From positions 1-40,082 of the forward strand of contig JAABRL010000003.1 in assembly GCA_011390935.1 (NCBI GenBank): a stretch of 40,082 nucleotides of DNA, read 5' to 3'. This DNA comes from Gemmatimonas sp. Its GTDB lineage: Bacteria; Gemmatimonadota; Gemmatimonadetes; Gemmatimonadales; Gemmatimonadaceae. Of this stretch, positions 22,952 through 30,295 are shown piece after piece; position 1 is the first letter of the stretch, and every line of letters starts with the position of its first letter. The translations under genes were made by a program, and so were the position numbers. Below the pieces are notes generated by a model. That model was not told the origin of the DNA. It did not search any database and was given only the letters and a program-made list of their open reading frames with translations.

Positions 22952-25696
22952 GTGCCGACGCTGACCGCGCCCACGCGTCTCGAGACGACGCTGCTGGTCG
23001 CGCTGGTCGGGATCACGGCACTCGTCGCGACGTTCCTCGGCCTCAACTCCGCCTATCTCGACGCCGCCCGTCCGATCGTTGGACTCGCCCCCATGCCGGT
23101 CCAGCTCGTCGCGCTGGCGTTGGCGCTTCGTGTCTCGACCGCCGAGTATCTGGATTCCGGCACGCGACAGTGTTGGCGGCTTGTCGGCATCGGCATTACG
23201 GCGCTGGTTGCCGCAACCGTGTCAGCGTTCATCGCGTCGCACGGCGGCGACGCCACCCTGGCTGCCCGCCTGTTGACGCTGGGCACACTCATCGCACAGC
23301 CGATTCTCATGGTCGGCCTGCTGCACCTGCCAGAGGCGCCGCGCTCGGGGCTCGATCGCACCAAGTACGGCCTCGACCTCATCACCATTCTCGGTGGTGG
23401 CATTCTGGTCATCTGGTACGACCTGCGGCGGCCGCTGATCGACGGCGTTTCGGTACTGCCGACCGACCTGATCGCCGCACACGCGGCCGTCACCGGCGAC
23501 CTCGTCCTGCTGCTGGCGGCCTCCGTGATCTGGCGGCGCACCCGGCTGCAGAGTCGCGCCAATGTGCTGCTCGTCTTCAGTCTGGGGCTGCTGCTCTGTT
23601 TTCTCGTGGATCTTGCAGCGGTCGTGGAGCTGCATCGCTTCGGGCACCGTCCGGTGTGGTTGATTGCTGCGGCTCCGGTGGTGGCCTGCCTGTTTGCGGG
23701 CGCCGCCTGGTTGCAACGCGCCACCGCGGCCTCGCCCGAACGTCGGAAGCGCGCCGGCCAAGGTTCGATCGTGAACGGCACGAGCATGATCCCGTTTCTG
23801 GCGATCCTGCCGGGGTTCGGCTTGCTGCTCAAAGCGGCCGCAGAGACCGGGGTCCAGCCGCTGACGGGTCTCGTGCTGGGTGCGGTCGTGCTCACCGGCA
23901 TCGCGTTCGCGCGACAGATCACCTCCACGCGCGAGACCATGCGCGTGCTTGCCGAGGCGACGGCGCGCGAGAGCGAGGCGCGCTTCCGGGCGCTGGTCCA
24001 GCACTCCAGCGATGTGATCGGCATCGTCGAGACCGACGGCACGATCCGATACCTCTCGCCGTCCGCGCGCACGGTGCTGGGGCATGATCCGCGCCAACTC
24101 GTCGGCACGCGGCTCCTCGACCTGCTGCATCCGGACGACGTGTACAGCGCCGAGCAGTTCCTGGCCGAACTGGCGCTGCTACCGGCGCGCGGCTCGCGCA
24201 GCGCGCTCACGCGCGAGTGGCGGTTGGCGCATGCGGACGGCCAGTGGCTCACCATGGACAACGTGGGTACCAACCTGTTGCACGAACCCACCGTGCAGGG
24301 GCTGGTGCTCAATACGCGCGATGTGACCGAGCGGCGGGTGATGGAAGAGCAGTACATGCACCAGGCGTTCCACGACCCGCTCACGGATCTCGCCAACCGA
24401 TCGCTTTTCCTGTATCAGGTGGGCCATGCGCTGGCGCGCGGCGTACGGCACGATGCACCGGTGTCGGTGCTCTTCCTCGATCTCGACAACTTCAAGAACG
24501 TCAACGATTCGCTCGGCCATGCCGCCGGCGATCGCCTGCTGGTGGAGGCGGCGCGCCGCCTGTCGGCGTGTGTGCGCGACAGCGATCTCATTGCGCGACT
24601 CGGCGGTGACGAGTTCGCCGTGCTCATCGAGAGTTCCGACAGTGTGGACGAAGCGTTGCTGATGGCCGAGCGCATCGTGGAGGCGCTGTCTCGGCCGTTC
24701 AGCATCAGCGGCAAGGAAATGTTCGTGAGTGCCTCCATCGGCATCGCGCGTACCGGGCTCGGCGAGTCGGCCGACGACCTCGTGCGCAACGCCGATGTCG
24801 CGATGTACATCGCCAAGACGCGCGGCAAGGGGCAGTTCGTCCTCTTCGAGCCGGACATGCACGCCGCCGCGCTCGAACGTCTCGACCTGGAAGCCGACCT
24901 GCGCCGAGCGGCGGACCGGGGTGAGTTCTACCTGCAATATCAGCCGATCATCGCGCTCGATGGCGGCGAGGTGTGTGGCACCGAAGCGCTCGTACGCTGG
25001 CGTCGCCAGGGACGCAGCTCCGTTCCGCCCTCGGTGTTCATTCCCGTGGCTGAGGATACCGGTCTGATCGTGGAGATCGGTCGCTGGGTGTTGGGGGAGG
25101 CCTGTCGGCAGGGACACATCTGGGAGCAGGAGCGCGGGACTCCCGTGCGCGTCACCGTGAATCTGTCGGGCAGGCAGCTGCAGGATGCCGGCATCGTGCA
25201 GGACGTGCAGGAGGCACTCGAGCGCTCCGGATTCACCCCGGCCGACTTGGTGCTCGAGATTACCGAGAGTATCCTCATGCAGCACGTCGACGTCTCGCTC
25301 GAACGATTGACCCAGCTCAAGGAGTTGGGGGTGTCGCTGGCGATCGACGATTTCGGCACGGGCTACTCCTCGCTCAGCTATCTGCAGCGGTATCCGATCG
25401 ACATCCTCAAGATCGACAAGGCCTTCGTGGACACCATCGACAAGGGCGGGGACGGCGCCGTACTCGCCAGCGCGATCGTGGCGCTCGGTGAGACGTTGCG
25501 GCTCGATACCGTCGCCGAAGGCATCGAGACGGACGCGCAGCGCAGCATGCTCATGGAGCTCGGGTGCGACTTCGGACAGGGTTTCCTGTTTGCGCCCCCG
25601 CTCAGCCCGGACGACTTCAGTGTGCTGATGCGCGTGCGCGGAACACGCGTGCGCGAAACACTGCGTCGTCGCCATGGCATCGGCGCCTCGGTCTGA
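22952..25696 (+). CDS. Membrane PAS-GGDEF-EAL cyclic-di-GMP enzyme
   Basis: This 914-residue protein makes and/or degrades cyclic di-GMP. Residues 1-320 contain about eight hydrophobic segments, a membrane sensor region with no recognised name. Next come a PAS domain (about 345-460; FRALVQHSSDVIGIVETDGTIRYLSPSARTVLG), GGDEF (about 470-635; intact GGDEF at 551-555, with an RDSD inhibitory site 5 residues before) and EAL (about 645-895; EAL at 678-680, VNLSGRQL, LEITES, DDFGTGYSSL, KIDKAFV, VAEGIET, GQGFLF). All usual catalytic motifs of both domains are present, so activity balance cannot be read from sequence. The end overlaps the RlmL-like gene by 23 bases. Confidence 0.92.
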   Translation: MPTLTAPTRLETTLLVALVGITALVATFLGLNSAYLDAARPIVGLAPMPVQLVALALALRVSTAEYLDSGTRQCWRLVGIGITALVAATVSAFIASHGGDATLAARLLTLGTLIAQPILMVGLLHLPEAPRSGLDRTKYGLDLITILGGGILVIWYDLRRPLIDGVSVLPTDLIAAHAAVTGDLVLLLAASVIWRRTRLQSRANVLLVFSLGLLLCFLVDLAAVVELHRFGHRPVWLIAAAPVVACLFAGAAWLQRATAASPERRKRAGQGSIVNGTSMIPFLAILPGFGLLLKAAAETGVQPLTGLVLGAVVLTGIAFARQITSTRETMRVLAEATARESEARFRALVQHSSDVIGIVETDGTIRYLSPSARTVLGHDPRQLVGTRLLDLLHPDDVYSAEQFLAELALLPARGSRSALTREWRLAHADGQWLTMDNVGTNLLHEPTVQGLVLNTRDVTERRVMEEQYMHQAFHDPLTDLANRSLFLYQVGHALARGVRHDAPVSVLFLDLDNFKNVNDSLGHAAGDRLLVEAARRLSACVRDSDLIARLGGDEFAVLIESSDSVDEALLMAERIVEALSRPFSISGKEMFVSASIGIARTGLGESADDLVRNADVAMYIAKTRGKGQFVLFEPDMHAAALERLDLEADLRRAADRGEFYLQYQPIIALDGGEVCGTEALVRWRRQGRSSVPPSVFIPVAEDTGLIVEIGRWVLGEACRQGHIWEQERGTPVRVTVNLSGRQLQDAGIVQDVQEALERSGFTPADLVLEITESILMQHVDVSLERLTQLKELGVSLAIDDFGTGYSSLSYLQRYPIDILKIDKAFVDTIDKGGDGAVLASAIVALGETLRLDTVAEGIETDAQRSMLMELGCDFGQGFLFAPPLSPDDFSVLMRVRGTRVRETLRRRHGIGASV

Positions 25697-26894
25697 GCCG
25701 CGGGCCTCGCGCGAGGCCTCGCCACCGGACGCGTTCGCGATCGCCGCGCCCGGATTGGCGCCGTTGGTTGCGCGCGAGCTCGAGACGCTCGGCGTGTCAC
25801 CGCTCGCGGTCGAGCCGGCGGGTGTGGCCTTCGCGGGCTCACCGGAGGCCATTTTCCGTGTGAACTGCTGGTCGCGACTGGCGAGCCGTGTCATTGTGCG
25901 ACTTGCGGCCTTCGAGGCGCGCGACTTTGCCACGCTCGAGAAACAGGCGCAGCGTGTGCCGTGGGAGCTGGTCCTCGCGAACGGGGAGACCGCGGCGTTG
26001 TCGGTGACGTGTCGCAAGTCGCGTCTGTACCACAGCGACGCGGTGGCCGAGCGTGTCGCGCGTGGCATCACGCGTCGCCTCGCCGGTGTACGTATCGCCG
26101 ACGCGGCGCCCGATGATGGCGACGACGAGGCGTCCGAGCCGATCGACGCGTCCGCGCGCGTGCAGCGCGTGCTCGTGCGCTTCGATCGTGATCACTGCAC
26201 CATTTCGGCCGACGCCTCGGGGGCGCTGCTGCATCGACGCGGCTGGCGACTCGACACCGGCAAGGCCCCGCTGCGCGAGACGTTGGCGGCGGCACTGCTC
26301 GTCGCGAGCGGCTGGCCCGGCGACGTGCCGCTCATGGATCCGATGTGTGGGGCGGGCACGATCGCGATCGAAGCGGCGCTGCGGGCGCGTAACATCGCGC
26401 CCGGGCTTGCCCGCGACTTTTCGTGCGAAGCGTGGCCTGGCGCCGATGCGCGTGTGGCGGCCACCGTGCGCGACGAGGCGCGGAAGGCGATTCGGCCCGC
26501 GACGGCAGCGCCCATCGTGGCGGCTGATCGAGATGCGGGCGCCATCGTGGCCACGACCACCAACGCCGAACGAGCCGGCGTGCTGGCCGACCTCACGATC
26601 GTGCATCAGTCGTTGTCGCTCACCGCCCTCGCGGCGGTCGGGGCACACGGATGGTTGGTGACCAATCCCCCGTACGGCATTCGGACTGGCGATCCGGCCA
26701 CGATTGCGGCGCTCTGGGGACGCCTTGGCGCCGTCCTGCGTGCCGGTGGGCCGGGGTGGACGCTTGGCGCCGTGGTTCCGGATCCCGCGCTCGCGCGCGA
26801 ACTTCGCCTTCCGCTCGACCGTGTGCTGGCGACCAATACCGGTGGCCGCGCCATCACGTTCGTCCGTTCTCGTACTCCGCGTTCCACGCCATGA
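25674..26894 (+). CDS. RlmL-like THUMP-domain RNA methyltransferase
   Basis: A probable 23S rRNA guanine-N2 methyltransferase of the RlmL/YpsC (UPF0020) family, 406 residues. The N-terminal half contains a THUMP-like region (AIAAPGLAPLVARELETLGV...; VRFDRDHCTISADASGALLHRRGWR), then the methyltransferase with SAM motif LMDPMCGAGTIAIEAALRARNIAPGLAR and catalytic TNPPYGIR. It has the length of B. subtilis YpsC and lacks the second methyltransferase domain of E. coli RlmL. An acidic insertion (APDDGDDEASEP, about 145-156) interrupts the THUMP part. It overlaps both neighbours (23 and 4 bases), so it is embedded in a transcription unit. Confidence 0.88.
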   Translation: MASAPRSEPRASREASPPDAFAIAAPGLAPLVARELETLGVSPLAVEPAGVAFAGSPEAIFRVNCWSRLASRVIVRLAAFEARDFATLEKQAQRVPWELVLANGETAALSVTCRKSRLYHSDAVAERVARGITRRLAGVRIADAAPDDGDDEASEPIDASARVQRVLVRFDRDHCTISADASGALLHRRGWRLDTGKAPLRETLAAALLVASGWPGDVPLMDPMCGAGTIAIEAALRARNIAPGLARDFSCEAWPGADARVAATVRDEARKAIRPATAAPIVAADRDAGAIVATTTNAERAGVLADLTIVHQSLSLTALAAVGAHGWLVTNPPYGIRTGDPATIAALWGRLGAVLRAGGPGWTLGAVVPDPALARELRLPLDRVLATNTGGRAITFVRSRTPRSTP

Positions 26895-28483
26895 ATCGCT
26901 CCTCCCGACTCGCCTCACGCCTCGTTGCGGCGCTCACGCTGACGTTGGGGCTCGACGTCGCGCCCGCGCTCGCGCAGTCCCGACCGGTCTCACCGCTGCG
27001 GCAATCGGTCGACAGCTGGCGACGCGCCAACGAACGACAGATCCTCGACGAAGCGTTCACGTTGTTCGCGATGCCCAACCTCGCGAACGATTCCGTGGCC
27101 ATCCGACGCGTCGCGTCGCACCTGCTTGCGGCGTTTGCCAAGCGTGGCTTCACCACGGCGTTGCTGGAATCGCCCACGGGCGGTCCGCCGGCGGTGTTCG
27201 CCGAACGACTCACGCCGGGCGCCACGCGCACGATCGTGCTGTATGCACACTACGATGGGCAGCCCGTGGCGGGCGCGCCGTGGGACGGTGATCCGTTCAC
27301 GCCCGCGTTGCGGCGTGTGCAGAACGGCGTCGCGGGAGACGCCGTGCCGTTACCGGCCGTCGGTGACACCGTCGACCCGAATGCGCGCATCTACGCGCGC
27401 TCCGCCAGCGACGACAAGGGGCCGATCGTGGCCATGCTGACCGCCTTCGACGCGCTCGATGCACAGAACCGCGCGCCCACGGTGAATGTGAAGGTGTTCC
27501 TCGAGGGCGAAGAAGAGGCGGGGTCGCAGCATCTCGGCGATCTGCTGCGGGCGCATCGCGACCGGTTGCAGGGTGACGCCTGGTTCTTCATGGACGGGCC
27601 GGTGCATGTGAGCGGCGCACCGCAGGTGGTGCTCGGCGTGCGCGGCGTCGTGGGCGTGGAGGTCACGCTGTTTGGTGCGAGTCGTCCACTGCACTCGGGA
27701 CACTACGGCAACTGGGCGCCCAATCCGGCGGTCGCGGCGGCGCACCTGATCGCGTCCATGCGCGATCGCAACGGACGCATCACGATTGCCGGCTTCCACG
27801 ATGATGTGCGCGCGCCGACCATGGACGAAGTCACCGCCGGACGCGCGCTCTCGGCCACCGACGATTCCGTGCGACGCTCGCTTGGACTCTCGCGTACCGA
27901 GGCCGACGGAGCGGCCCTGGGGGAACGCATCATGCAACCCGCGCTGAACGTGCGCGGCATCCGCGCGGGCGGTGTTGGGCCGTCGGCCGCCAATGCGGTG
28001 CCGACCTCCGCGTCGTTCTCGATCGACTTTCGTCTGGTGCCCGATCAGGATCCCGCGCGCCTGCAGCAGGTGGTGAACGCGCATTTGCGCGCCCAGGGGT
28101 ACGAGGTGCTCACCGATGCCGCCGCAGCGAGCGCCCGTCCCGATCGGGAGCGCGTCGCGCTGGTGCAGTGGGACGATGGCTATCGCAGCGTGCGCACGCC
28201 GTTCGACGCGCCCGTGATCGGAGCGCTGCAGCGTGTGGTCGCCGACGTGTACGGACGCCCGCCGTTTGTGGCGCCCACGCTCGGCGGTTCCTTGCCGCTC
28301 TTTCACTTCGCCGATGTGTTCGATGCGCCGCTGGTGACGGTACCCACGGTGAACGCCGACAACAGTCAGCACGCGCCGAACGAAAACCTGCGCGTGGGCA
28401 ACCTGTGGGACGCGATCGCCCTCGTGGCCGCCATGGTGACGGAACTCGCGCCGCGTTGGGTCGACACCCGCGTGGTTCCCTGA
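26891..28483 (+). CDS. Secreted M20-family metallopeptidase
   Basis: A 530-residue zinc peptidase of the M20 (CPG2/dipeptidase) family. A Sec signal peptide is clear (LVAALTLTLGLDVAPALAQS, cleavage after ALA/Q near residue 28). Metal-binding and catalytic residues appear in order: H120 and D122 in YAHYDGQ, the bridging Asp in ARSASDDKGP, the catalytic Glu pair in LEGEEEAGS, Asp in FMDGP and the late His in NSQHAPNENLR. The dimerisation domain (VEVTLFGASRPLHSGHYGN) lies between. Substrate cannot be assigned. The ATG overlaps the methyltransferase stop as ATGA. It converges on the DUF2256 gene with a 25-base gap. Confidence 0.9.
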   Translation: MNRSSRLASRLVAALTLTLGLDVAPALAQSRPVSPLRQSVDSWRRANERQILDEAFTLFAMPNLANDSVAIRRVASHLLAAFAKRGFTTALLESPTGGPPAVFAERLTPGATRTIVLYAHYDGQPVAGAPWDGDPFTPALRRVQNGVAGDAVPLPAVGDTVDPNARIYARSASDDKGPIVAMLTAFDALDAQNRAPTVNVKVFLEGEEEAGSQHLGDLLRAHRDRLQGDAWFFMDGPVHVSGAPQVVLGVRGVVGVEVTLFGASRPLHSGHYGNWAPNPAVAAAHLIASMRDRNGRITIAGFHDDVRAPTMDEVTAGRALSATDDSVRRSLGLSRTEADGAALGERIMQPALNVRGIRAGGVGPSAANAVPTSASFSIDFRLVPDQDPARLQQVVNAHLRAQGYEVLTDAAAASARPDRERVALVQWDDGYRSVRTPFDAPVIGALQRVVADVYGRPPFVAPTLGGSLPLFHFADVFDAPLVTVPTVNADNSQHAPNENLRVGNLWDAIALVAAMVTELAPRWVDTRVVP

Positions 28484-28508
28484 TCAGGTCACCCGTGCGC
28501 GAGGTCGC

Positions 28509-28685
28509 TCAGCGCGCGCTGGTGCCCATGCGGCACCTGTCGCTGCAGTAGCGCACCTGCTCCCAGTCCCGCTCCCACTTCTTGCGCCACGAAAAGGGGC
28601 GACCGCAGCGCGCGCAGATCTTCTCCGCGCGCTGCGACGGCGGACGGGCGCGGCCGCCGTTGGCGTTGGGAGATCGTTTCGGCAT
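28509..28685 (-). CDS. DUF2256 small zinc-ribbon-like protein
   Basis: A 58-residue basic protein. [20 protein letters not shown] followed by [12 protein letters not shown] matches DUF2256: C24-x2-C27 and C47-x3-C51 form a four-cysteine site that probably binds zinc, with the conserved PFxWRKKWxxxW block between. Its function is not known; in several bacteria the family neighbours cryptochrome/photolyase-type or DNA-related genes, which are not seen here. The start ATG at 28685 is the only reasonable one, and the reading frame ends just before the convergent peptidase stop. Confidence 0.85.
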   Translation of the reverse strand: MPKRSPNANGGRARPPSQRAEKICARCGRPFSWRKKWERDWEQVRYCSDRCRMGTSAR

Positions 28686-28812
28686 GCCACACCGACGCCC
28701 GAAAGGTCGGGACAGTTCCCTCGACGGTCACAAAACGAACCAGAGCATCACACCGGTGGCCTATCGGTGCGGCAGGGATTCCATTCCGTCCCGAATCCAC
28801 GCACTCTCCAGT

Positions 28813-30222
28813 GTGCGCGTTCCCGATCCCGATCCCTCGCCAACACCCCTCGATCGATCGAGGGGCGAGCTGACGTTCCCGTTGCGCGGGGGAACGCCGG
28901 AGCACGAGCCTGCGGAACCACCACCAGGATACCCGGCGGATCTGCCCTACCCGCCGACGGATCGATCGTGGGAGCGCACCGCACGCTACGGCCATCGACC
29001 GCGTGCGATTCCGGCCGACCACACCGGCGAACTGGATGCGCTGCGCCACATCGCGCGCAGCCTCGCCAGCGGCACCAACGCCACGACCGTGCTGCGTGTG
29101 CTGTGCGATGCGGCCATGGATCAGGGGCGCGCCAGCGGGGCCATGGTGGCCGAAGTCACGCCGGACGGCGGTTCGTTCCTCGCCTGTCGCGGCGTGGTCG
29201 CCGATCTCGCGGGGGGCGGCTTTCCGCTCGCGGGCTCGGTGACCGCACGCGTGTATGCTCAGCGGCGGGCGATCGCCATCGAAAGCATTCAGGAAAGCTC
29301 TCCCTTCTTTGAATCGCTGCTCGGCGATCGTGGTGTGGGGCCAGCACTCGTGGTGCCGCTCATCGCACACGAGGCCTTCCTCGGCGTGATCATCGTCACG
29401 CGGCGCGTGGACACCCCCGTGTTCGACGCGCAGGATGAAGCCCGACTCTCCACCGTCGCGGACCTCGCTGCGCTGGGCCTGTGGAAGGCTCGGCTGCTCG
29501 AGGAGGCGCGGGCGGCGGATGCCGCCAAGACCGCGTTCCTCGCCACACTGTCCCACGAGCTGCGGACGCCCATGGCGGCGCTCGAGGGATACGGCGAACT
29601 GCTCGAGGACGAGATTCTCGGCCCCCTGGTGCCCGCGCAGCGCGATGTGCTCGTGAATCTGCGAGCCGTCAGCCGCCACCTCGGCGCGCTGATCGAGGAG
29701 ATTCTCACCTTTGCGTCGCTCGAAGCCGACCGGGTGGTCCCACGGCTGGCACCGGTGCGCCTCGAGGAGCTGCTCGATTCGCTGCACCCGTTTCTGGCCC
29801 CGCTCGCGCGCGAGAAGGGGATCGTCCTGCGCCTCGATGCCGACGCCGGTCTGCCGCTCGTGAGCACCGATGAGGATCGCGTGCGACAGATCCTCCTCAA
29901 CCTTGGCGCGAACGCCATCAAGTTCACGGAACGCGGCGAGGTGGTCGTGCACGTGAGCCGCGGACCAATGGGGGCGGGCGAGGAGCCCACGGTGCGGTGC
30001 ACCGTGCGCGACACGGGCATCGGCATTGCCGCCGCCGACCTCGCGCGACTTTTCCGCCCCTTCTCCCAGGTGGACGACGGCATGACGCGGCATCACAAGG
30101 GCACGGGGCTCGGGCTGTACATCTCCCGCCGCCTCACCGACCTGCTCGGCGGCCGCATCGAGGTCGAATCGCGGCCGGGTGAGGGGTCGGCGTTCACCCT
30201 CGTGCTGCCCATCGGGGGCTGA
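28813..30222 (+). CDS. GAF-domain histidine kinase
   Basis: A soluble sensor kinase. With GTG 28813 it has 469 residues: a proline-rich disordered N-terminus (1-70), a GAF domain (about 75-230; LDALRHIARSLASGTNATTVLRVLCDAAMD to FLGVIIVTRRV), a HisKA helix (FLATLSHELRTPMAALEGYGELL, about 240-300) and HATPase (NLGANAIKFTERG, VRDTGIGI, FRPFSQVDDGMTRHHKGTGLGLYISRRL, GEGSAFTLVLP). No membrane segment. ATG 28684 is an alternative start, but the added 43 residues have weaker coding bias and would leave no room for a divergent promoter with the DUF2256 gene. No partner regulator is adjacent. Confidence 0.88.
   Translation: MRVPDPDPSPTPLDRSRGELTFPLRGGTPEHEPAEPPPGYPADLPYPPTDRSWERTARYGHRPRAIPADHTGELDALRHIARSLASGTNATTVLRVLCDAAMDQGRASGAMVAEVTPDGGSFLACRGVVADLAGGGFPLAGSVTARVYAQRRAIAIESIQESSPFFESLLGDRGVGPALVVPLIAHEAFLGVIIVTRRVDTPVFDAQDEARLSTVADLAALGLWKARLLEEARAADAAKTAFLATLSHELRTPMAALEGYGELLEDEILGPLVPAQRDVLVNLRAVSRHLGALIEEILTFASLEADRVVPRLAPVRLEELLDSLHPFLAPLAREKGIVLRLDADAGLPLVSTDEDRVRQILLNLGANAIKFTERGEVVVHVSRGPMGAGEEPTVRCTVRDTGIGIAAADLARLFRPFSQVDDGMTRHHKGTGLGLYISRRLTDLLGGRIEVESRPGEGSAFTLVLPIGG
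28846..28865. repeat. Perfect 20-bp palindrome
   Basis: CCCCTCGATCGATCGAGGGG reads the same on both strands. It lies 33 bases inside the assumed start of the histidine kinase gene and could be an operator, a hairpin in the early mRNA, or chance in DNA rich in CGATCG. Confidence 0.6.
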
Positions 30223-30279
30223 TCGGCGCACCGGTTGGCGTGGACCAGCCCTGTCCGCGCCACGCGCGTGCACCGACGT

Positions 30280-30285
30280 TAGATT
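30280..30285 (+). promoter_or_regulatory. Possible -10 element for sucA
   Basis: TAGATT (TAnnnT pattern) lies 10 bases before the sucA ATG, so the transcript would have a leader of only a few bases. No -35 box at normal spacing and no Shine-Dalgarno were found. Confidence 0.3.
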
Positions 30286-30295
30286 ACGGGGCACC

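Noticed and set aside
24179..26071. 630-residue minus-strand open frame
   Set aside because: It lies opposite the GGDEF-EAL and RlmL-like genes, whose motifs are complete; its composition is that of a shadow frame.
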